From the NCBI GenBank assembly GCA_002717185.1, contig PBDC01000065.1, positions 1-22,683 of the forward strand: a DNA stretch of 22,683 bases, read 5' to 3'. Below, in pieces: positions 9,556-17,261 of this stretch. Numbering within the stretch: the first letter of the stretch is position 1; each line of letters begins with the position of its first letter. Position numbers and translations under genes: made by a program. The notes under the pieces are model-generated. The model worked only from the letters and a program-made list of their open reading frames with translations, ran no database searches and had not been told where the DNA came from. The stretch is from Rhodospirillaceae bacterium (GTDB taxonomy: Bacteria; Pseudomonadota; Alphaproteobacteria; UBA8366; GCA-2717185).

Positions 9556-9593
9556 TTGGTGTAAGACGTGCAGTTGATTGATGGGTGGATTAA

Positions 9594-10040
9594 ATGGTTG
9601 ATAAGTCCAGTCAAGATAACATTGGTAACGGTATTGCTCAGGGTGACATGCTGCGTTTGACGACAGAAGTCGTCTCCGCATATGTCGGCAACAACCGCCT
9701 GCCGCTGGAAAAAATTCCAGACGTCATCAAAACCGTGTTCGGCACGTTGCAAACAATCGACAATGATAATCACAGGACAAAGGGCCTGCCGAAACCGGCT
9801 GTTCCAATCCGCAAATCTATAACGCCTGATTTCATCGTCTGTCTGGAGGATGGCAAGAAGCTGAAAATGCTAAAACGTCACCTGCGGGCGAACTACAGCA
9901 TGACGCCGGAAGAATACCGGGCGAAATGGGGTCTTAATTCGGATTATCCGATGGTTGCGCCAAACTACTCTGCACAACGGTCAAGTTTTGCGAAACGCAT
10001 CGGTCTTGGCCACGCACGTTCCAGAGAGACCTCTTTATAG
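9594..10040 (+). CDS. MucR/Ros-family transcriptional regulator with an altered zinc finger
   Basis: A 148-residue DNA-binding protein of the alphaproteobacterial MucR/Ros family, global regulators that often behave like H-NS on AT-rich DNA. The N-terminal half (LTTEVVSAYVGNN) is the usual oligomerisation region. The C-terminal half holds the prokaryotic zinc finger and its flanks: ITPDFIVCLEDGKKL, RHLRANYSMTPEEYRAKWGL and DYPMVAPNY. The expected ligands are C83, D86, H96 and a last His, but the fourth position is Asn100 (RHLRANY where relatives usually have a His). GGGTGG five bases upstream supports the ATG. The gene is divergent from the rpiB operon and probably self-regulated through the AT-rich upstream DNA. 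Confidence 0.93.
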   Translation: MVDKSSQDNIGNGIAQGDMLRLTTEVVSAYVGNNRLPLEKIPDVIKTVFGTLQTIDNDNHRTKGLPKPAVPIRKSITPDFIVCLEDGKKLKMLKRHLRANYSMTPEEYRAKWGLNSDYPMVAPNYSAQRSSFAKRIGLGHARSRETSL

Positions 10041-10511
10041 AAACGCCAATTGGGGCCTCCTGTTTCTCTCATAAGAATTGAATGCGACTGGGCGCTATAA
10101 GCGCTAAATTGGGCACTCTCACAATTACACTTAAAATGTGGACATCGCTGGTAGAAGGACCTGCGAGATCATCACGACTCGCAACAGTTTTTGCAGCCGT
10201 CGCTTACGGCGTCATTCGCTAACGGCTTGATCAAGCCGTCGTAAGCGCCAAAATCCAGACAATGCAGCGGCAGTGCTGAACGAGACCGGCCAACTGTAAC
10301 AAGAACTCCTGACTAATGCTGATAGTACACACGTCACCGTTTCACTGATCGCGCCACCACAAAACCGGAGCCAGGGACAGGCGGCGGCAAGTTCGATATC
10401 ACGCTCGGCAAACCCATCGGTACGCGGGAAAATTCAACCAAAATAAGACCACGGCAGCGTCGTTTAGGTTATCATCGCGCGATTCTGATAACTATCTAGG
10501 GAAACGGTCCC
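10041..10511. other. 471-bp spacer without a recognisable gene
   Basis: No reading frame here resembles a protein family. Small hairpins occur: AGAAAC (10039-10044) can pair with GTTTCT (10062-10067) just after the mucR-like stop, and GCGCT-ATA-AGCGC spans 10092-10104. Neither is followed by a clear T tract. A larger nested inverted repeat lies at 10196-10247. AGGGA (10498-10502) serves the downstream gene. The stretch could be an eroded gene, but I cannot identify one. Confidence 0.4.
10196..10247. repeat. Nested inverted repeats with a perfect 18-bp palindrome
   Basis: ACGGCTTGATCAAGCCGT (10222-10239) is a perfect palindrome. Around it, CGCTTACGGCG (10201-10211) is the inverted match of CGTCGTAAGCG (10237-10247) with one mismatch in eleven. 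A further small hairpin GCCGT-CGCTT-ACGGC occupies 10196-10210. The function is unknown; an operator, a mobile-element relic or an RNA hairpin are all possible. Confidence 0.6.
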
Positions 10512-11975
10512 GTGCCATGCCCGACAATCGAGCCAAAAATATTGAAGAGATGGTTGCACGACGGCCAGGAGATAGCTCTGCTAGACGCACGGGAGGAAGT
10601 CCCCTTCGACGCGCGACACCTCCTGTTCGCCTCGTGTGTGCCGCTGAGCCAATTGGAACTGTTGCTGGATTCGCTGGTGCCGCGCCGTAGCACTCGTATC
10701 GTCTGGTGCGACGATGGCGAAGGCCTGGCCGATAAGGCAGCTTTGCTGACTAGTTCGTTAGGCTATTCTAACGTATCCCTGCTGCAAGGTGGCGTCACAG
10801 CCTGGGAACAAGAGGGCCAACCTGTCTATAGCGGTGTCCATGTCCCCAGCAAGGCATTCGCCGAAGTCGTCGAGCGCGAAGCTGAAACACCGCATATTTC
10901 GGCTTACCAGTTGAAAGCCCTGATCGAAGAAGGAGCGGATATCGCGATTTACGATACCCGAACCTACGAAGAGTTTCATGGCAACAGCATCCCGGGAGCC
11001 ATAAGCGCACCGGGCGTAGAACTTTTTTACCGATTTGCCGACCTAGTGACATCACCAAACACCAGGGTGGTGGTCAATTGCGGCGGACGGACCCGCAGCA
11101 TCATCGGAGCACAGGCACTAATCAACGCTGGCATTCCCAATGAAGTGGTTTCATTGAAGAACGGCACACAGGACTGGCACTTATATGGCTATGAAGTCGT
11201 CGAGGGCGCGACGCTCCGATATCCTGACGTTTCAGCTGCCGGACTAGCACGTGCGCAAACTGCAGCGGCTACGATCGCCGAACGGTTCGAAATTCAAACC
11301 ATCGACGAATTCATACTAAGCACATGGAAAAACGAGGCGGACGCACGAAATCTCTATGTCCTAGATGTCCGAACGCCGGAAGAATACAAAGCCGGACATC
11401 TACCAGGCGCGCGTTCGGCACCAGGTGGGCAGTTGGTGCAGGAAACTGACACGTTTCTTGGCACTTGGGGCGGCCGGGTCGTCCTAGTCGACAATGACGG
11501 CGTGCGGGCAACCGTTACCGCTTCATGGCTTCTGCAGATGGGCTGGCAGGATACGGTGGTCCTTTCCATCGACCCATTGCGGGACGATTTGGAGAGCGGC
11601 CCCTTCAACCCGCACATTTTGGGCTACAACGAAACGTCCATCCCATCGATCAGTGTTCCGGAAGCACAAAAATTGCTTTCCGAAGACAAGGCCCACCTCA
11701 TCGATTTGGCAAATAGCAAGAAATTTCGGCAAGGCCATATTCCCGGTGCCTGGTTCGCGATCCGCGCCCGCCTCGATGCGGCAATACGCGAACTACCGGT
11801 ATCAGAAACTATCATCTTCACCTCGCCCGATGGGCTCCTCGCCGGGCTCGCAGCGCGCGACTGCCGCGGCAATGCCCGCGCCTTGACTGGAGGCACGGCC
11901 GCATGGGTAGCGGCGGGCCTACCTTTGAAAGCGGTACCGGTCGTTTTGCCAGCGCGCCCGACGATATACGACTGA
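10512..11975 (+). CDS. Four-domain rhodanese-like protein, C-terminus truncated by a frameshift
   Basis: The 487-residue product holds four tandem rhodanese folds, seen by repeated GH(I/L)PGA-like and LxGG(x)xAW segments. Domain 1 has Cys66 in WCDDGEG and domain 2 has Cys190 in NCGGRTRS, the persulfide-carrying active-site position. Domain 3 (LVDNDGVRA) and domain 4 (FTSPDGLLA) lack the Cys and look non-catalytic. Such multi-domain proteins move sulfane sulfur, but the partner here is unknown. The start is GTG 10512 with AGGGA upstream. After AAGLPL (residue 472) the frame runs into 15 unrelated residues and stops, while the expected tail continues in another frame. Confidence 0.85.
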   Translation: MPCPTIEPKILKRWLHDGQEIALLDAREEVPFDARHLLFASCVPLSQLELLLDSLVPRRSTRIVWCDDGEGLADKAALLTSSLGYSNVSLLQGGVTAWEQEGQPVYSGVHVPSKAFAEVVEREAETPHISAYQLKALIEEGADIAIYDTRTYEEFHGNSIPGAISAPGVELFYRFADLVTSPNTRVVVNCGGRTRSIIGAQALINAGIPNEVVSLKNGTQDWHLYGYEVVEGATLRYPDVSAAGLARAQTAAATIAERFEIQTIDEFILSTWKNEADARNLYVLDVRTPEEYKAGHLPGARSAPGGQLVQETDTFLGTWGGRVVLVDNDGVRATVTASWLLQMGWQDTVVLSIDPLRDDLESGPFNPHILGYNETSIPSISVPEAQKLLSEDKAHLIDLANSKKFRQGHIPGAWFAIRARLDAAIRELPVSETIIFTSPDGLLAGLAARDCRGNARALTGGTAAWVAAGLPLKAVPVVLPARPTIYD

Positions 11976-12100
11976 AGGCGCGTGAAGCGCCAAACGGAGA
12001 TATCGAAGAAGCGATGCGCACATACCTCGCCTGGGAAATCGATTTGGTAAACCAGATGACCCAGGACGACGACCACCGCTTCCAGGTGTTGAAACCCTAA
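11927..12100 (+). pseudogene. Out-of-frame C-terminal tail of the rhodanese gene
   Basis: If the reading frame shifts at 11927 (CTACCTTTG to GAAAGC), AAGLPL continues as ESGTGRFASAPDDIRL and runs 57 residues to TAA at 12098-12100, including MRTYLAWEIDLVNQM. From memory, related multi-rhodanese proteins end with a similar AMxAYLxWE-type segment, so this is the natural C-terminus. A single missing base near 11924-11930 explains the break. It may be a real mutation or an assembly or sequencing error. The restored protein would be about 529 residues. Confidence 0.7.
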
Positions 12101-12320
12101 ACCAGACGACCACACGGACCGGCGTGCCGCTCTGTCTTAAACGCTCGACACCGCTTGCGCATTGCCATTCGAAGCGACGAAACCTCGTCTCGGAGCGGCT
12201 CACACACGATTTTACTTAGATGCTAGTCCGCACATCGACAGCAGGTATCTTACCCAAAACAATGATCGATATGATCTCTAAGATCGCGCCATGTTTGTCG
12301 TTCCACATTTTGCTCACGCA

Positions 12321-13340
12321 TTACGCTTCGACACGAACATCTTCCTGATCCGCCACGGCGTAGTTCGAATCGTACCACCAGGCGACGTAGTCGCCATAGG
12401 TGATCGGTGCGTATTTCACAGGACGGGCAGCGTCGCAGCAGGTAGGCAGACACTCAATCATCGTGTCGAGATGCGGCCCGAAGAAATACGGTATTGCATA
12501 TCGATGATCATCCAGCGGTGGCAATGCTCTGTGTGCGGTCGACCGGAAACGCCCGTTGGTCCAGCGGTGTAGCATGTCGCCGGTATTCACGACAAAGGAG
12601 CGGGGTACATAGGGCACATCATACCATTCATCCGCACCACCCTGAATCTGCAATCCAGGCACGCCTGACTGGGCCAGGAAAGTCATAAAGTTGGCATCCG
12701 TGTGCGGCGCTATCCCGAATTGGCCGGCTAACCGCGGGACAGGCGGATAATGTGACAGGCGAAAGGAGAACTGGCTTTCCTCAAAGTCGGCGTCAAATCG
12801 GTCCGCAGGCAGATCGAGGGCCAATGCAATTGCCGGCAGCATTCGCCGGCCGAGTGCGTCAACCGCGTCCGTGTATGTCAGCAGCGTTTCGCGGAATCCT
12901 GGCAAATTATCAGGCCACTCGTTAGGTCCGGCAAAACGTCGGCCAGCGCGGGCAAGCAGATCATCCGCCGGGCGCTCGCGCTTTATGAAAAACGCCTCGT
13001 TCATATCCGGCAGAACGGCCGCCTCGCTGACACGAGAGGTGCGCACGTTATAGCGGGCCATGGCCATATAGCCGTTGTTGTGCTCGTTCATCCGCACGGA
13101 AAGCTTAGTCTCAAGGCTCAGATCGTGAAACCGGCGCGCCTCGGCGAAAGTAGCGTCGACAAGATCCTGCGGCACGCCGTGGTTGGTAACGATCAGAAAT
13201 CCGGTTTCTTCCAGCGCCGTGCGCAACACTGGCGCGATCTCGCGCGCTCCAGACAAACCCGCGGTCAGGACCCCCAAGTCGATAAGTGGAATTATGTCGG
13301 CGGACTGTGCAGCCATGCCTTCGGTTTTTGGTTCAAACAT
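12321..13340 (-). CDS. 2-oxoglutarate/Fe(II)-dependent oxygenase, isopenicillin-N-synthase-like
   Basis: A 339-residue cytoplasmic non-heme iron enzyme. It has the DIOX_N start (IIPLIDLG, ALEETGFLIVTNHGVP) and a 2OG-FeII core with the metal triad H213-x-D215 (APHTDANF) and H270 (RSTAHRA). R280 in HRYAIPYF is the likely 2-oxoglutarate anchor. The family hydroxylates, desaturates or cyclises many small molecules; the substrate cannot be told. Start choice: ATG 13338-13340 is used, but ATG 13314-13316 (MAAQSADIIPLIDL) is equally possible, and neither has a good ribosome site. It is divergent from the NMT1-like gene, with which it may share a control region (13341-13484). Confidence 0.88.
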   Translation of the reverse strand: MFEPKTEGMAAQSADIIPLIDLGVLTAGLSGAREIAPVLRTALEETGFLIVTNHGVPQDLVDATFAEARRFHDLSLETKLSVRMNEHNNGYMAMARYNVRTSRVSEAAVLPDMNEAFFIKRERPADDLLARAGRRFAGPNEWPDNLPGFRETLLTYTDAVDALGRRMLPAIALALDLPADRFDADFEESQFSFRLSHYPPVPRLAGQFGIAPHTDANFMTFLAQSGVPGLQIQGGADEWYDVPYVPRSFVVNTGDMLHRWTNGRFRSTAHRALPPLDDHRYAIPYFFGPHLDTMIECLPTCCDAARPVKYAPITYGDYVAWWYDSNYAVADQEDVRVEA

Positions 13341-13484
13341 ACGTCTAGAAATCATACGACGATGCCGAGTGGCGTCAATCGATCTGGCGCAGGTGAGTGG
13401 CATTTCGGATCCCCATGTTGCGCGCGACCCACCGGGGGGCGATAGTCTGAGCATCGAAAACAGCTCCACCAAAGGACGCCCCCT

Positions 13485-14402
13485 ATGTCCCTCACGCTAT
13501 TCGAGCCATTCCGCGCTGTGTTCTACACACCCTTCTACGCAGCCCACGCGCTCGGCGCCTACGAAGTGGAAAACGTGAACGTCAACACTGTAACTTCGGG
13601 AGCCGAGGTTACGGTCAGCGGCCTAATCGCCGGCGACACAGACGTGACCTGGGGCGGTCCGATGCGCATCCAGTACACTTACGACCAGCAGCCAAATTGC
13701 GCTGTCGTCAGCTTCTGCGAAGTCGTTACCCGGGATCCCTTCTTCCTTGTCGGGCGGACCCCCAACCCCAATTTTGAAATGAAGGATTTGCTGAATATTC
13801 AGCTCGCTACAGTATCAGAGGTGAATACGCCGTGGCTCTGTCTGCAGGAAGATCTGCGACGCAACGGCCTTAATCCCGATCTGGTGACACGGGTCGAAGG
13901 CAACACGATGGCTGAAAACGATGCCGCACTGCGCGCCGGCGAGGTCGACGTTATCCAAGTCTTTCAACCTTTCCCAGAGCAGCTCTTGGCCGACGGCTTT
14001 GGCTATATTTGGTACGCAGCCGCGACGCGGGGTCCAACCAGTTACACGACGTTGAGCACATTGCGCCCCACACTCGAGAGGCAACGTGACAAAATGCTGC
14101 GTATGACCCGCGCAATATACCGAACGCAGAAATGGCTGCATCAGACGGACGTTGCCAACATTGCCAATGCGATAAGAGAGTTCTTTCCCGATATGCCGCA
14201 GGAAATGTTGTCTGCGTGCATCACGCGTTACCAGTCTCTAGGCCTATGGGGAAAAAATCCAATTTTGCCGCGCAGCGGTTTCGACCGGTTGCAAGCAAGC
14301 GGCCATTCCGGCGGTCTCTTCTCGACAGGAGCCGCTTACGAGACCTGTGTCGACAACAGTCTCGCAAAAGAGGTAATCGCCGCTGACCCACCATCAATGT
14401 AA
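13485..14402 (+). CDS. NMT1/THI5-like ABC-type substrate-binding domain protein without signal peptide
   Basis: The 305-residue protein matches the SsuA/THI5/NMT1 periplasmic-binding fold: FYTPFYAAHALGAYEVENVNV at the N-terminus, then LIAGDTDVTWGGPMR and RAGEVDVIQVFQPFPE. No hydrophobic signal sequence precedes the fold. The first residues already belong to it, and AAGGA sits 8 bases before the ATG. No permease or ATPase gene lies nearby. It may be a cytoplasmic enzyme or sensor rather than a transport protein. The cysteine-rich CCCFC motif of true THI5 pyrimidine synthases is not visible. It is convergent with the enolase-like gene, one base apart. Confidence 0.82.
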   Translation: MSLTLFEPFRAVFYTPFYAAHALGAYEVENVNVNTVTSGAEVTVSGLIAGDTDVTWGGPMRIQYTYDQQPNCAVVSFCEVVTRDPFFLVGRTPNPNFEMKDLLNIQLATVSEVNTPWLCLQEDLRRNGLNPDLVTRVEGNTMAENDAALRAGEVDVIQVFQPFPEQLLADGFGYIWYAAATRGPTSYTTLSTLRPTLERQRDKMLRMTRAIYRTQKWLHQTDVANIANAIREFFPDMPQEMLSACITRYQSLGLWGKNPILPRSGFDRLQASGHSGGLFSTGAAYETCVDNSLAKEVIAADPPSM

Positions 14403-14403
14403 C

Positions 14404-15510
14404 CTAATCGCGGACGAGAGACTGCTCTGCCATCTCGGGATCAAGCACCAGCCCAAGCCCAGGATCCTGCGGCGATCGCATGAATACGCCTTCGTTGGTG
14501 ATTTCTTCTTCAACGACGGGACCGTTGAATAGCTTAGTCTGGAACTCAAGCAACGCATTATCAGCCATGAAATATTCGATCCACTGAACATTCGACAGGC
14601 CAGCAGCCATGTGGATATGCACCATCTGCAAGTCCCAAGGCGAAACCGGTATGCCCTTAGCGGTAGCGAAGGCGTGGATACGCAGCCAGTCGGTGATGCC
14701 ACCGGTGACGGCAGCATTCGGCTGCACGATGTCGACCTGCCCCTGTTCGATCAAGGTCCGGAATTCCAGCAACCCAGCATGCTGCTCGCCACCGACGATG
14801 TAGGTATCGCCAGCGCGCGCTCGAATTCGGGAGTAGCCAGGGATATCGGATGGCGGTACCGGCTCCTCCAGCCAATAAATGTCAAAGGGCTCCCACCGTT
14901 TGAGCTGCTGGATGGCTGTATCTACGTCCCAGCTGCCGTTCACATCGACCATCAGACGGATATCCGGCCCAATAGCATCGCGCACATGACGCACCCGATC
15001 AAACGCCTCATCCGGTGTAACGTAGCCGCGTGTGCCGCGGATCTTAAGCGCCTTGTGTCCATTGGCAACATATGAGGCCGCTCGCTCAGCCAACGCGTCT
15101 GGCGGCATATGATGGGCGCAATTAGCATAGGTCGGAATTAAGGCTCGTTGTCCGCCCAGAAGGTTCGCAACCGGGACCCCGGCCGACTTGCCCTTAATAT
15201 CCCACAGCGCCATATCAATGGCAGATATGCAGATGCGCACGATCCCCTCACCACCGCGTCGAGGGATCGCGTCGTGATACATCCGGTCCCACAATACGGT
15301 TGTCAGCATTGGATCAGCGCCGGCAATCTTCGGGACTAACACGTTCTCGATGATCTGCTTGAACAAAATTCCTGCCCCCGGCGGCGCGCTGGCAAACCCC
15401 TTCCCTTCATACCCGCCATCCGTATGTACGGTCACAACGACAATTTCCGCCACGTAGGCGGCTTCCGCATCGCCGCTGTAACGGTTTGCTTCAACTTTTG
15501 TAATTTTCAT
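14404..15510 (-). CDS. Enolase-superfamily protein, mandelate racemase/muconate lactonizing type, atypical active site
   Basis: A 368-residue protein with the capping domain followed by the TIM barrel. The Mg2+ ligands are clear: D189 (LMVDVNG), E215 (YWLEEPV) and E242 (GGEQHAG). The general-base positions are unusual. The KxK-type site reads K156-I-R158. The Asp-His dyad positions of mandelate racemase (D270, H297) fall on N265 (VQPNAAVTGG) and W292 (VSPWDLQ), with identical spacing. It could be a dehydratase or racemase with different chemistry, or inactive. GGAAG just before the ATG supports the start. It is convergent with the NMT1-like gene. Confidence 0.9.
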   Translation of the reverse strand: MKITKVEANRYSGDAEAAYVAEIVVVTVHTDGGYEGKGFASAPPGAGILFKQIIENVLVPKIAGADPMLTTVLWDRMYHDAIPRRGGEGIVRICISAIDMALWDIKGKSAGVPVANLLGGQRALIPTYANCAHHMPPDALAERAASYVANGHKALKIRGTRGYVTPDEAFDRVRHVRDAIGPDIRLMVDVNGSWDVDTAIQQLKRWEPFDIYWLEEPVPPSDIPGYSRIRARAGDTYIVGGEQHAGLLEFRTLIEQGQVDIVQPNAAVTGGITDWLRIHAFATAKGIPVSPWDLQMVHIHMAAGLSNVQWIEYFMADNALLEFQTKLFNGPVVEEEITNEGVFMRSPQDPGLGLVLDPEMAEQSLVRD

Positions 15511-15930
15511 GACACTTCCATGGTGATCCAGGCGCAGCGAAGCCTAACCGTGCCAGGCGAACTAAGCTATCCCTGCGGTTCACGAAGTAGTCGCATCCAT
15601 CAAAAAGAACCTTTTAAGCAAGCGTTAGACCCTAACCGGATAGCTTTACGCTCAACCGTTGTTCTTCCATGGGGTTCCATCAAGGAAAGCAAGACGCCAC
15701 CAATATGATCAAGGACACGTCTCTGACCTATAGTTCGCTGGCGAAGATAACCAAAGCAAAAACGGGCAATCCTAACAAAACTGACCTCTTCAACAATACG
15801 GACAGATCTGGAATCAAACTCGCTTTTAGAACAGTGTGGAGCCATTCAGCGGTGGCTATCTGAATGTTCAATTTGCCGGCTTGACGCGAGCCGTGGCACT
15901 CTCCCGAAAATAAATTTGAGGAAAACAACC
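15511..15930. promoter_or_regulatory. 420-bp divergent intergenic region between the enolase-like and FAD oxidoreductase genes
   Basis: No credible gene is visible. The region must hold both start signals. For the right-hand gene, GAGGAAA (15918-15924) is a clear ribosome site and TTGACG near 15881 resembles a -35 element, but the -10 partner is poor. No terminator-like hairpin or long repeat stands out. Confidence 0.4.
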
Positions 15931-17214
15931 ATGGCAGCGTCAGTGAAACCCGACCCCTATTGGTGGGAAGCAGCTCCTCGCCCAAAAACCGAACCGAGTG
16001 AACTTCCGGAGTCGGCAGACATAGTGATCGTGGGTGCCGGTTTCACCGGACTCAGCGCAGCGCTAACCTTGGCGCGAGCTGGGCGCAACGTCGTCGTACT
16101 GGAGAAAGATAGACCAGGCGAAGGTGCCTCCAGCCGCAATGGTGGGATCGCCAGCGGCAATTTAAGGCTCGGCTTCGGCGGCATGATCAAGGCATTCGGA
16201 CTAGAGCGCGCGAAACAAATTCACCAGGAGGGCATAGAAGCTCGGCGCGATCTCGCCCGCTTCATCGAAGCGGAAAAGATCGATTGCGATTGGAAGTTGG
16301 TCGGCAGGTTCACAGGCGCTATGCGTCCCAAACACTACGACAATCTCGGTCGCGAGACGGACCTAATGAACAAGCACCTAGATATCGGCGCTGAAATGGT
16401 GCCAAAGTCCGAACAACACAGTGAAATTGGCAGCGACCTCTATTACGGCGGACAGGTTCGTCCAGATATTGGGGGCATCCACCCAGCAAAATTCCATCAG
16501 GGCATTCTCGACCGTGTCCGGGAAGCTGGCGTCACGGTGCTAGGCCACACGGCGGTATCCGGCATCCAAAGCGACGGCGACGACCAGGTGTTGGCGACTG
16601 AGCGCGGCACGATCCGCGCGCGCAACGTGATTGTTGCCACCAATGGCTACACAGGCCCAGCGACACCCTGGCTGCGCAAGCGCATCGTACCAATCCCAAG
16701 TCAGATAATCGCCACTGATCCGATTCCGAAGGAGACCATGGACCGACTGATGCCAAAGCGCCGCATGCTAGGTGAAACGCGCAACTTGTACCATTACTTC
16801 CGACCGTCCCCGGATAGCACTGGCATCGTCTTCGGCGGTCGCGCCGGCGCGCTCACCGACGATCCGATGAAAAAGCTCGGCCATCTAAGCCGTAATTTAT
16901 TCGAGATTTTCCCGGAGCTCGACGGCATCGGTTTCACGCACAGCTGGTGGGGCTATACAGGCTTCACTTTCGATTTCATGCCCAAGCTCGTAGTCAAAGA
17001 CGGCGTGCACTACGCTGCGGGCTTCTGTGGATCCGGTGTCATCTGGGCACGATGGCTTGGCACGAAGGCAGCGCAGGACATCATTGGCAACGCGCCAGCA
17101 AAGACATCGTTCCGCGCCGACGATTTCGAAACTCGCCCACTCTATTACGGACGCCCTTGGTTCCTACCTCTGATGGTCGGCTGGTACGAGTTCAAGGACA
17201 AGGTTGGCTGGTAG
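15931..17214 (+). CDS. FAD-dependent oxidoreductase, D-amino-acid oxidase (DAO) family
   Basis: A 427-residue flavoprotein. The N-terminal Rossmann FAD site reads IVIVGAGFTGLSAALTLA, with Glu58 in VVVLEKD and the SSRNGG loop that follows. VIVATNGYT near the middle and a C-terminal segment ending in YAAGFCGSGV complete the DAO fold. The family oxidises C-N bonds of amines or amino acids, for example sarcosine, glycine or gamma-glutamylputrescine. I use the ATG at 15931, which has GAGGAAA upstream, rather than an in-frame TTG at 15916. The substrate is unknown. Neighbours suggest an amine-catabolism island; the gene is convergent with the dehydrogenase-like gene (47-bp gap). Confidence 0.9.
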   Translation: MAASVKPDPYWWEAAPRPKTEPSELPESADIVIVGAGFTGLSAALTLARAGRNVVVLEKDRPGEGASSRNGGIASGNLRLGFGGMIKAFGLERAKQIHQEGIEARRDLARFIEAEKIDCDWKLVGRFTGAMRPKHYDNLGRETDLMNKHLDIGAEMVPKSEQHSEIGSDLYYGGQVRPDIGGIHPAKFHQGILDRVREAGVTVLGHTAVSGIQSDGDDQVLATERGTIRARNVIVATNGYTGPATPWLRKRIVPIPSQIIATDPIPKETMDRLMPKRRMLGETRNLYHYFRPSPDSTGIVFGGRAGALTDDPMKKLGHLSRNLFEIFPELDGIGFTHSWWGYTGFTFDFMPKLVVKDGVHYAAGFCGSGVIWARWLGTKAAQDIIGNAPAKTSFRADDFETRPLYYGRPWFLPLMVGWYEFKDKVGW

Positions 17215-17261
17215 GCTGATACGAAACAATTGTGGCAGCCTAATCCCATATCTAACGGAGT

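Larger units (their letters stand above)
9188..9593. promoter_or_regulatory. Divergent control region between rpiB operon and mucR-like gene, with an AT-rich island
   Basis: This 406-bp gene-free stretch separates the rpiB operon from the mucR-like gene. The rpiB-proximal part (to about 9355) has ordinary base composition. From about 9356 to 9560 the sequence becomes extremely AT-rich, with many TA steps and runs such as ATTAATACAAATTA. MucR/Ros proteins are known to bind AT-rich DNA and repress their own promoters, so this island is a candidate autoregulatory site. No tRNA or small coding gene is apparent. Confidence 0.6.

Noticed and set aside
10380..10440. Possible eroded coding stretch (GGGKFDITLGKPIG) in the spacer before the rhodanese gene
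   Set aside because: It is short, has no start or ribosome site, and I recognise no family.
15896..15909. TGGCAC element resembling a sigma-54 -24 box before the FAD oxidoreductase gene
   Set aside because: The expected -12 TTGC is absent at the required spacing, so it is probably chance.
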